The notes under the pieces: generated by a model
Database searches by the model: none
What the model was told of the DNA's origin: nothing
What the model saw: the letters and a program-made list of their open reading frames with translations, nothing else
Shown here: positions 41,445 through 50,729 of the stretch, piece after piece
Layout: every line of letters starts with the position of its first letter
Position numbering within the stretch: the first letter of the stretch is position 1
Position numbers and translations under genes: made by a program
Assembly (NCBI GenBank): GCA_905160935.1
Contig: CAJHZI010000513.1
Location: forward strand, 906,001-970,000
Reading direction: 5' to 3'
DNA from: Enchytraeus crypticus
Taxonomy: Eukaryota; Annelida; Clitellata; Enchytraeida; Enchytraeidae
Length of the DNA stretch: 64,000 nucleotides

Positions 41445-44400
41445 ATATATATATATAGGTATATATTCTGCGATTATGTGTGATAATAGTAATAATAATA
41501 ATAATAATGATGATGACGGTGGAATTTAGCGCACTAGGTTTAATTGCGCGTCCATAATCGAAGTTAAGCAACATCGGCCTCGGTTAGTACTTTGTGGGTG
41601 ACCACCTTGGAAGACGGAGTCTTTGAAGGAAAAAATCCCAGGGCTATGGAAGAGAAACAAAAGAGATCCTAAACGATGCCAGTCCAGTGATCAACAACAG
41701 TCAGGCATATTATTTAAATCTAAGGCTGAAAGATATATGTTTTCAACTATTAGGAGAGACTCTTAAATTTATTAATAAAATTAAATGATCAGAAATTATT
41801 AAAGTATACGATTGCGTAATGTCAATTTTATTTTAATAAATCAACATTAATGAGAATGTAATACGAAATAAATAATACTAAAAATATTGTATATAGAAGT
41901 AGCTCTATCATAATCATCGTAAGCTTAGATTGGGGCCAATTATGGATCAGATCAGTGTTGATATTGCAGTTGCGAGTCTTCCAGACTTTCTGAACCAGTA
42001 TAATTAAGTTTTATTAAGGTCTTACGTGGATTGATTTAATAGTAGCAGTATTGAAATATATATGAGAATTGAAACATGTTATTTTATTGCTTCTATTAAT
42101 TATATACTAGTTGAAAATCTATTCATTAAACTTGAAAAAGAATATCAATATAATTTTGGTTTCTTATATATTGAATATCTTAACTCATATAGTGGTAATT
42201 AATTAATTAATTTCACTAATTTTTTCCATGTGTGGGGAAACAATAAAAGCAAAATGATCAACAGTTGTAAACACTGATAATTCTCTCAGGAATATTATGT
42301 CAGCTGATGATAGCTGCCAATAGCAGAGCGCAACTCTTTACCGACGTGCGGACCACCCAAGAACTTAACGCGCCTATCAGTTAGCGAGTCGACTTGAAGT
42401 TGAAAGTGAAAGGTTCATAAAATCCAACAAGCGAATATTAACTATTCTAGGCAATAAGTACCCTTTCCATAACTAGTAATCGGAAATGTCTATCGAAGTC
42501 CTATAAAACCGAGCATTAGTGTTTCATTATGTTTGAAACTCTAACTAAAATAAAATTTTTTATAGTTTATTTTATCATTTTACCTTTTGTAATCATAATA
42601 ATTACAGTAATGATAACTGGAAGAAGATTAATTTGAAGGGAGTAAATTTTTTTCCAACTGGGCAGCGATTCAGTATATTCCTGCACTTGATTGATTAAAT
42701 AAAGCCCTTGATATTGCACCTGGCGTAAATAAATAGTAATAATAAACCAGCTATAAGCAAGAGACCTCGTTTCCTCAGCAGAGGCTCTCAATGCAAGTGA
42801 TAATAACAATATGATATCAAAAAAAAGCTATAGTTATTAATAGTAATATTAATAGCGAAGTTAACAAAAATTAACTTTTAATCGTTTTACTGTGTTGTTG
42901 TTGTTGTTGGCTTAGGTTGAAGAGGTGAAGTGTATAGTAGATCAAGAACTGGGTTTTGTTGTGGATGACTCTGGGAGTCTTAATTCTCTCTCTAAGGTCT
43001 GTGTTTATCTCTTTCACATGACATATGCACTTGTTTACAGAGTTTCCTTCCTTAATCCGGCTGTAGTTAATTTCTTTTGAAGATGGCTGAACTCAGTGGA
43101 ATCTGTGATATTGTTCAACGATACATTCTTTTATCGTTGAGTGCATGTGTCGTAGAAGGCGACTAAAGCACTAAGATCCATACCAACGTCAGAATGGGCA
43201 TTCGGTTGGTGAGTGCCTAGGTTCCAGAAATTGCTACAAAAATGTAAACGAATGGAAAAGTCTCAAATAGGGGACTGGCTGGTTGTGTGAGATGTAGGAC
43301 AGAGAGGATTTGAGACAGTCTATTCGTATCCCAACCCTAGTTAAACTGGGATTCAAGGGAAGATGATGATGATGATGATACATCCTTTCCTGAGATTTTG
43401 ATACTGGAACTCTCTAAACTTGCCAGAAATTGAACCCTGACTTCCTTAATCGCTTTCATTGTACCGGGTTATTTTAACATTATGTTACTACCTGCAGTGA
43501 ATTACTTTTATATGTTGACCATTTGAATGATCCAAAATGGATTTCCACTTTGTTGCATTAGAACGAATCTTTAGACCATATAGTAGTATTAAGTCAATAC
43601 TACTACTGCATTAAATAAAAATAATATTTAAGACTTCAATTATTTTAATGTTATATTTAAACTAATTTTTTAAAGATTATTTTAATTTAAATAATTCTTT
43701 TGTCTGAAATACCTCAGTGAGCTTTATTTTCTTTAATATATATCATTTACGTTTGTTCTCCTGTGTATTTTATTTCTGCAATGTTTTACAGTACTAACCA
43801 TTTGATAGTTAAACTATATATTATTTGTTTGCTGTATGCGTGACTGTGTGTGATTTGTATTCAGGTGTTTCTCTACGTAACCAACCGTCAAGTAATAGGC
43901 TTCTGTCTCGTTCAAGCTATCACTAAGGTTTATGTCTCTAATTCTTTGTTCTCTCTCTAGAACTCTTTCTTGTTGTCGTACTCCTTGCGTATCCGATTAT
44001 CTGCTTCTGTCTTCCTTTATCTTTTCTTTAAAATCTTTAATGGAATAAGTATCAAACGAATTGTAACAAGCGTAACGTTTGTGTAAAGTAGTGAATATAC
44101 TAATATACACATTGCTAAATATTCATGTTTGCTTTTGGTCTTCCTACTTTAAAAATAGTGTTTCTGTCTTAAATTTGTCTCTTTATTTCAAGGAACCTAA
44201 CTATAGCTTAAATAGACCAGTCTTGCCTATATAGGCATTATTATTTTCAATAGGTTTTTCTGCTTTAAAACAATTGTTTTCTGTAAAGTTATCTCAATTA
44301 ACTACCCCCATCATTATCTTCAAATATTGTTGATAAATGTTGACTTATTACTTTTACATGAGATCATTATAAAAGGAATAAGACAGTCATTCTGGACATT

Positions 44401-45682
44401 TCAGTTTTGTGACTGATCCATACTTTTATCGTAATAATGGCGGGGATGGTAGATAGATTACTCTATCTAGCTAGTCGGCGACTAGCTAGATAGAGTAATG
44501 CTCTCACTAGGGACCAATTGAATGGTACTGGGCTTGTTTTAATTAATTGCATCATTGATAATGTTTGTTGTAAGCTTATACTTTCATTTCTCTTTTTGTA
44601 CACTTTGTATGTATGCGACTTTACACCGAGGTTATTGAATAAACATATATATCTAGACTGACTATATACTGTTTATAAAATGTCGTCTTCCATTTGAGTG
44701 AGAATCTTATGAATATTTTCGATTCTAGACATTTATTTATCTCTCCTGGAGTACTAATTTTTGCTTTTGTAGTCGAAGTCATGTTTCCGTTAACTATTCT
44801 TCTTAATTTTTCTAAACCTTTTCTAGTTTCAAAAAATATATTTAGGTTGATTTATTTTTAAATGTCTGAAAAACACTGAGAAATGCGTCAAATCTCTTGT
44901 GACGATTTTTCAGGCTTATAGAATGATGACAGTGACGTCGTCGACAGCAGAGTGTGCTAACAACAACAACATCAGCGACGCATCAGCAGACGATGCGGTG
45001 TTGAGATGTTGCAGTGATAAGGAGGAGAGAGCTCGGCTTGGGATCAGTAGGGTGTGGGTTCTAGCCTCAGCTAGGCGACGTGGTGTGGCGACACGACTGA
45101 TAGATGCTGTCAGGTCTGTAGGATCGGGCACTTTGTTGTCTGCTGTTATATCTTTTTTGTTACCAATTTTTTAGCTTTTGTTAGAATTTTTACTACTAAG
45201 GACAGCCTCTTTTTCAAAAATAATTTAATTTTGTAAAAGAATTGTTAAGAACCTGTACTCTTTCCCTTTTTTAGTTTATGACAGATTGTGATATATTAAT
45301 GAAATTTGTATAATATTTAATTAAATATTCTGTTTTCGTTTTTTTTGTGTGACGTAATAATAATAAAGGTTTAACGTCCGTTTCCTCATACAAGGATGAT
45401 GTCAGGGACGTAATGAATTAAAGTCTCATGTGAGAATATAATAATTAAAAGTAGTATTATCAATGTGTTAACTAACATGTATCATTTATAAAAACATATG
45501 TCTATGTGCTTCTACATTGTAATATCTGTTTGCATGCATGCAGGTGTCACGCCATTGAGGGCAGTGTTCTGGCCAGGGATGAGTTAGCTTTCTCAGATCC
45601 CACTCCAGATGGCTTCAGATTTGCATCGGGCTACACCAACACGCAGCAATTCCTTGTCTACAGATCTTCCTGCTTACTGTAG
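36350..45682 (+). CDS. ESCO: ESCO/Eco1-type cohesin acetyltransferase (8 exons, 865 aa)
   Basis: Coding exons: 36350-37952, 38521-38590, 39352-39697, 40842-40937, 42916-42996, 43865-43927, 44914-45113, 45544-45682. All GT-AG, phases match, 2598 nt in total. Enzymes of this family acetylate the SMC3 subunit of cohesin on chromatin in S phase to establish sister-chromatid cohesion. Residues 1-535 are a low-complexity Ser/Asn-rich N-terminal region. A short [11 protein letters not shown] segment (545-555) follows. A zinc finger C641-x2-C644-x14-H659-x3-H663 ([15 protein letters not shown]...) is typical of the family. The acetyltransferase domain has GISRVWVL, the acetyl-CoA loop RRRGVATR (807-814), the [11 protein letters not shown] signature (833 on) and a final FLVY. 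The start lies 4 bases after an acceptor-like TTTCAG (36341-36345), implying an upstream untranslated exon; context is G at -3 and G at +4. Length is near human ESCO1 (840). Whether it is the single ancestral ESCO or one of two is unknown. Confidence 0.95.
39720..40030 (-). pseudogene. RTE-like LINE 3' fragment in ESCO intron 3
   Basis: The reverse strand encodes [20 protein letters not shown] followed by ANEDVVK, a stop, then [19 protein letters not shown]. This is the C-terminal RLRWYGHV...GRPKxxWxD region typical of RTE-type LINE proteins. It runs into a 3' tail (CGTATCCCGACCAAAGTTAAACC...) that is shared with dispersed repeat family F. Confidence 0.75.
40353..40426 (-). pseudogene. tRNA-like sequence (tRNA-derived SINE head or tRNA pseudogene)
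   Basis: The reverse strand folds as a tRNA: a 7-bp acceptor stem GTGAACT/GGTTCAC, a D arm GCGC-AATGGTTA-GCGC, an anticodon stem CTCGA/TTGAG with a GGCCAAG loop (anticodon position CCA), and a B box GGTTCGATTCC. Position 33 is G instead of the near-universal U, and the T stem has a mismatch, so it is probably not a working tRNA. Sequence down to about 40200 may be the SINE body. Confidence 0.6.
40485..40841 (+). repeat. (TATTG)n/(TACTG)n microsatellite abutting ESCO exon 4
   Basis: About 355 bp of 5-bp units, mostly GTATT with scattered GTACT. The last unit, TATTGTAG, supplies the AG acceptor of exon 4 (40840-40841). Long frames in all three phases (Tyr/Cys/Ile/Val/Leu repeats) are artefacts. 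Confidence 0.97.
41181..41458. repeat. Compound (CT)n-(TA)n-(TG)n microsatellite in ESCO intron 4
   Basis: A CT run of about 35 bp, a long TA tract interrupted by TGTG/CGTG around 41315-41350, then more TA. Confidence 0.95.
41522..41710 (+). mobile_element. 5S rRNA-headed SINE in ESCO intron 4
   Basis: GAATTTAGCGCACTAGG is followed by a 5S-like segment (GAAGTTAAGCAACATCGGCC, TCGGTTAGTACTTTGTGGG, TGACCACCTTGGAAGAC), the region corresponding to GAAGCTAAGC...GGTTAGTACTTGGATGGGAGACC of 5S rRNA. The downstream body differs from 35372-35621 and resembles 19715-19795 (TCCTAAACGA, CCAGTCCAGTGATCAA). Confidence 0.8.
43110..43382 (+). mobile_element. Dispersed repeat family F in ESCO intron 5
   Basis: Landmarks are GTAGAAGGCGACTAAAGCAC, CCAACGTCAGAATGGGCATT, TCCAGAAATTGCTACAAAA, ATTCGTATCCCAACCCTAG, ACTGGGATTCAAGGGAAG and a (ATG)n tail. 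The tail is shared with the RTE-like LINE fragment at 39720-40030. Probably a SINE, or a LINE 3' UTR. Confidence 0.75.
44457..44499. repeat. Perfect 43-bp palindrome in ESCO intron 6
   Basis: Exact 21-bp arms (ATTACTCTATCTAGCTAGTCG and its complement) around a single G at 44478. No element boundaries are visible. Confidence 0.9.
45354..45412 (-). mobile_element. Family E SINE tail in ESCO intron 7
   Basis: (AAT)n, AAAGGTTTAACGTCCGTTTCC, then AAGGATGATGTCAGGGACGT on the + strand. Near-identical to the block at 47400-47456 on the other strand. Confidence 0.7.
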
Positions 45683-45744
45683 AGCATCAGCTGAATCGTA
45701 TTAAATGCAAACTGATCTGACTACAATATTACTGGTTCTCTACT

Positions 45745-45750
45745 AATAAA
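45745..45750 (+). terminator. Polyadenylation signal of ESCO
   Basis: AATAAA 63 bases after the stop codon, followed by a T/G-rich stretch (TGTTGTTTATGTT). Confidence 0.6.
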
Positions 45751-46685
45751 ACAACACTGTTGTTTATGTTCAGCTTGATCTAGTTTGATTAGGCTAGCTG
45801 AAGATTAAATCAGGGCAGGATACCTGTTATGCCTGAGTTCGCTAATCGCCTTTTGCTTTTATGATTTCGCTGATATGGGAATGAGTTCATTCATAGACCA
45901 AGAACTGAATTTTAGCACAGAACTAATACGTGGCTGGAAGTAAATGTAAGTGACGGTATTGACTACCTTTTGCCAGTTTCTAAAATCCTATTTGCACATA
46001 CGATTGTTAGAAAAAAGGTGAAAATGTTCAAAGTTTGATTACTAGGGTATACTAACTTTTAAATGGTTATTTATTGAATATTTCTCCTCGTATTCCGTTA
46101 TGCGGCTGATCCGAAGCATATATTCCTGCTTACAACCAGGCTTCACATTCAGTAGGAAAACTTCATTGATTAACACGTGGATCGATTCCTCCACATGGCT
46201 AGACCTTTAGCTGACCTTAGTGTTGCCTCTATTGTCTCTTGTTTTAAAAATATATGATTTCTGAAGCGATTTTCCATTTACCAACCTTATTTCTTACTTA
46301 ATCGCCCATTACGACAAGTGTAGTTTACTTATTCGTATTCGTGCTCAATTTATCTAAAAATTTGTGAGGATATTAAACATTAAATTCTTTGGTGTTTCAT
46401 ATTCTCTAATTATTTAGTGAATTGTTGTGTACTGTTGACCATTATCCGTAGACCTAAGCTGCCAGATTCTACAATACTAATTGATCTGCCTACATACGAA
46501 ATACCGGTGAACATAAACTCTAGTGAGTATTTCGTCACTCAACCCCGGAGCATTGTTTCACAATATAGTTTTCTCTCTTATCTCTCGTCAGAAGGAATAC
46601 TTTGTTTTTTATTGATCCTTGGTAAGGCAGTTAGAAGGTATGTGTCAATGATTACCCCATTACATTTTGACGTCACTGCGTCAGA
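45751..46685. other. Intergenic stretch, nothing recognised
   Basis: A 103-codon open frame at 46417 runs into the tandem repeat at 46688 and shows no family features. Confidence 0.35.
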
Positions 46686-46687
46686 AA

Positions 46688-46930
46688 TCAATGATAGTAT
46701 CGATGAAATCAATGTTATAAATCAATGATGTATCGATGAAATCAATGTTATAAATCAATGATGTATCGATGAAATCAATGTTATAAATAATGATGTATCG
46801 ATGAAATCAATGTTATAAATCAATGATGTATCGATGAAATCAATGTTATAAATCAATGATGTATCGATGAAATCAATGTTATAAATCAATGATGTATCGA
46901 TGAAATCAATGTTATAAATCAATGATAGCC
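46688..46930 (+). repeat. 33-bp tandem repeat
   Basis: About seven units of TGATGTATCGATGAAATC + AATGTTATAAATCAA; one unit near 46785 is 2 bp shorter. Confidence 0.95.
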
Positions 46931-47399
46931 TCTTTAAGTCATGTGTAACCAGCATTCCTGTTGTTCTTGCTGTCAACATTAGACTCTGCTGCCTCAATAC
47001 TTATAAGTGTCTAAACACGGCTGAATTCAGCTCATCTGCTATTTATCTGGTGTTTTAACTGCTCTGTACTTGACATAGATCTTTAGGGCTGTTTCATTGA
47101 AGACTCTATTTAAGTTAGATTTCTAAGCAATTAGCTGGCCTCTGTGATTCAATTGAGATCTTTTCTGCCTCCTACGTAGAAGGGTTGAATTTAATTCATA
47201 TCTTCCACGGTTCCACATAACTTAGTTAAGTATCATTTCAGATTTGCATTAAGCCGTGTAAGCTTTCTATCAGTTTGTGATACGGCGAATTGATGGCAGT
47301 TAAGCCATGTTAGGTGACGCACCCACAGATTGTGAAAAAAATCAAAGGTTTATCTCATAGTTGTTTGGTTTCTGTGAAGCGTGATGATCTAACAAACGA

Positions 47400-47456
47400 C
47401 GTTCCTGGTATCATCCTTGTATGAGGAAACGGACGTTAAACCTTTATTATTATTAA
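47400..47456 (+). mobile_element. Family E SINE tail
   Basis: CATCCTTGTATGAGGAAACGG, ACGTTAAACC and (TTATTA)n in forward orientation. Confidence 0.7.
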
Positions 47457-47544
47457 CGATTGGTGAACTGGTTGTCTGCTGTGATTTCGCTGGGTGCTGA
47501 GTATGACAAATATTTGAACATTAGGATATTAAATTTTGATAGTG

Positions 47545-47717
47545 TTGTGTGTTACGTCCGGGTTGCTGAAAAATAGACCAGCCGTAAACTGCACGTGTAG
47601 TAAAAGGCGACAAAGCACCAAGATCCAAACCAACGTTAGATCGGGCTTTCGTTTCTGAGCGCCTAAGCTCCAGAAATAGCTACAAATTTTCTAAAACGAA
47701 TGGAAAGTTTGCTCAAC

Positions 47718-47766
<49 letters not shown>

Positions 47767-47835
47767 TGGAGGTCTTTTTGTATCTCGGCCCTAGCAAAAC
47801 CGGGATTCAATGTAAGATGATAATGATGGTGACAA
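47545..47835 (+). mobile_element. Dispersed repeat family F with internal (GA)n
   Basis: GTTACGTCCGGGTTGCTGAA, GGCGACAAAGCACCAAGATCC, GCGCCTAAGCTCCAGAAAT and a CCGGGATTCAATG tail. A pure (GA)n run of about 45 bp (47720-47764) has expanded inside it. Confidence 0.75.
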
Positions 47836-48352
47836 GTTTTGATACTGAAGTGTTACTAGTTTGAATTGACATTCATTTCTTAAATACGGTTAATAGAGTA
47901 TATCATGCAAACGCATCTCTATACTTTACTGTTGTGTGCATTCAGTTTCAGCTATTGTGTAATATCTTATTTATTTTGTTAGCTTTTCGCATTGCTTAGA
48001 AGTTTGATTCTGTTGTCTAGTGCTGCACTTGTTAGCATCAAATTCTTATTATTAAAATTCTAATTAAATAATTAGAATTCTTGAAATGCGAGATTTAATA
48101 TAATTTCCTTTTGATTAAACTATTCTTTGGCACATATTTTTTTCAAAAGGCAAGTTCTTAGGATTAAACTTTATAATTTGCGCAAAATTACACTTGCTAA
48201 AGACTTGTATCTACCAAATTCTCAATATTTATGTAGCAATTCCTTAGTTTATTTTTAAAGTATTTTTTAAAGTCATATAGGCCTACATCATTTTGGTGTC
48301 AGTTACATTTCATGTGACTATTGTCAACCCGGTGACTGTTATAACGACTTTT

Positions 48353-48354
<2 letters not shown>
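47836..48354. other. Stretch with nothing recognised
   Basis: AT-rich, with no exon or repeat family seen. Confidence 0.3.
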
Positions 48355-48401
<47 letters not shown>

Positions 48402-48402
48402 A
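48355..48402. repeat. (CT)n microsatellite
   Basis: About 40 bp of CT dinucleotide. Confidence 0.95.
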
Positions 48403-50640
48403 TCAAGAGAGGGCACACCACCGTAAGTCTTCCAATCCACATGCAGGTCTACACTATGAACGTTGTCTCCTTCTTATTCGTTTATTTCATAATGGTTGCA
48501 ATCTTTCATTTCAATTTGTTTATCTATAAATTTCCTTTTCCTATATTCACATTTGTTCTGGTTTAAATTTTTCCTACTGCATCACAGTTCATTGCTTTAA
48601 GCACTTTGTGAATATATATTTCAAGTATGAAGAGAAAAAAGATAACGATCGTTAACATGGCCCGTGTTACCTACGGTACCGATCGATTTGTCGTTTACTA
48701 ACTCAGTATCCCCTACCCAGCCTCCACTCTTTCATTGAATTTGTTAAGGGTGCAAATAGGGCAAGAAAGTTACTCAAAAGCTACTAAATAATTACAGCAA
48801 TAACTAAGTAGGTGGATGAATTTAGTAACAGTTATAAATATTATATTATATGGATTAAAATATATAATAAATTATATAAATTAAAATAATTATAATATCA
48901 GATAAATTGAAATAGTGTATGAGCGATAGCCCAGAAAAGTTATATTTAGAGATATAATTAATGGAGAAACAAATACGTTTTATGAGTTTATCCCGATAAT
49001 ATACATAGGCCCCTATATGTAAAATAGTTTTTCGGCTACTGTTCAATCGAAATATTTCATTAAGTGATTTCTTTGATTAATTAAATAGGTTATGGGCTAA
49101 TTAACTGAATTCGTTGGCTAAGTCAATAATTTGATTGATAAATTCATCACGAATGACCTGGTTAATTAATAGATTTGCTAGTAAGCTGTTCTAAATATTG
49201 ATTACGTTTATGTTTGTTTTATATTTATTTAAGCTAAGTTCGCTAATATTTTGCCAGCCAAGTGTCAAAGTATAAAAGTGTGTAGGATTAAATCACTTTA
49301 ATTGTAATGACATATTCGATAGTGAACCTGAAAGTGACATATTAACTCTCATTAGATTCAGTGCCTTGTTATAATTATCTGTAGAAAGGTTCAATCCGCG
49401 TTAAGCATAGTTCTATTTGAAATTCAGCAAGACAGTGGGTTTTGCTAAAAGTAAACATTCGCACTGTAAAACAATAGCAAATTTGCCTTTTGGCATACGC
49501 AATTTATGTCATTACAGGCTATCAGATTATGTAGAATTAATGTTTAATTAGTTTAATCTGTGTTTTAAATTGTTTTAAGTCAGAGTTTCTTGAAGCTCTG
49601 TCGGTCTACTAAATCACGCACGGTCTATTTCTTATGAGTGAAGCCTTCGATCTTTCAACGACCGTGATGGCTTTACAGCTTGGGCAATTATCTCAAGTCG
49701 CAATGGCTTGTCCACTTTGTCATTCGACTCCATCAATTGTACAGTTAACAGTTTCCACAAGCGCTAGTAAGTTGACACTTCCCCTGTGATCTCTGAAGTG
49801 ATCATATCGGTGTGCGCTTATGAAAATCAAGCTTGCTAAACCGAAGAAGCTGAAACGTTAAAGCTGTTTCGTGAACGTATTATGGAAGTTGAACTCTCAA
49901 ATTTTCTATAAGAGGAAGGGACACATCATAATTATGGTCATCACATCATCATAATTATATCATCAGAATTACTTAAGTTTGGAACCTCCTAAGAACGGCA
50001 AGTCTGCTGTAATGTCTTCTATAAGTAACAGTCTGATCTAGAGCGACCAGCGTTACAATAGTATAAAGTTGTGAATACTCGGATATAGTGTGCACCTTGG
50101 ATAATATTTATTAATTTGCATGTAGGTATAGGTATCAGTGTTACTGAGAGGTTATTGGAAGAGTGTATAAGTTGTGAACTTATTTATTTCTACTTTTGTA
50201 CGGCTGTAGTGTTGTACGAAGTACTATTTTAATGAATTAAATCTAGTTTATGAAATAACGTTAATTGTATACGTTCTATTTTATATTAGGTTTGAAGTCC
50301 AGTTAAGATTAATTGACTAAAATACTTTGTAGCTAAGTTACTGTAATATGCTATAACAAATGGTAATAATGTATAATGAATTCTATTGTGGAATATTTAT
50401 TCGCTGTTGTTTTTCGACTGTAGCTGAATATTAACTTGTTGTTTTCAGAGCACTGGATTAAACCTCTTGAAGCTACGATATAGATAATTTCTGCTTGTTC
50501 GATTTCAAATGTTAAATACTAAAATATTAGAAATAAGTCGAGAAATAACAGGTCTGTGAGACAAAGTGATAATTAATATCTGCCCTCTGGATTATATTTT
50601 TAAACAGCGATCTAAACTGGATTAGATCCTGGAATTTTTG
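48403..50640. other. Long stretch without recognised gene or repeat
   Basis: About 2.2 kb of AT-rich DNA upstream of the homeobox gene. It contains no recognised dispersed repeat, unlike most of the window, so it may hold regulatory sequence. I see no specific sites. Confidence 0.3.
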
Positions 50641-50642
50641 TG

Positions 50643-50650
50643 TATAAAAA
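50643..50650 (+). promoter_or_regulatory. Candidate TATA box of the homeobox gene
   Basis: TATAAAAA, 80-87 bases before the proposed start codon at 50730. Spacing allows a 5' UTR of roughly 50-60 bases. Unconfirmed; such words are common in AT-rich DNA. Confidence 0.35.
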
Positions 50651-50729
50651 CCTTTTATTTCGACCTGAGACGGCAATCATCGCAGCAGGATTATGCTGAA
50701 ATAAATTGTCTACTTTACAGCAACAACAA

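Noticed and set aside
41559..41640. Possible 5S rRNA gene
   Set aside because: Only the middle and 3' portion resembles 5S, with many changes, and it is embedded in a SINE present elsewhere with the same non-5S leader.
46417..46728. 103-codon open frame downstream of ESCO
   Set aside because: Begins from a non-ATG start, has no family features and runs into a tandem repeat.
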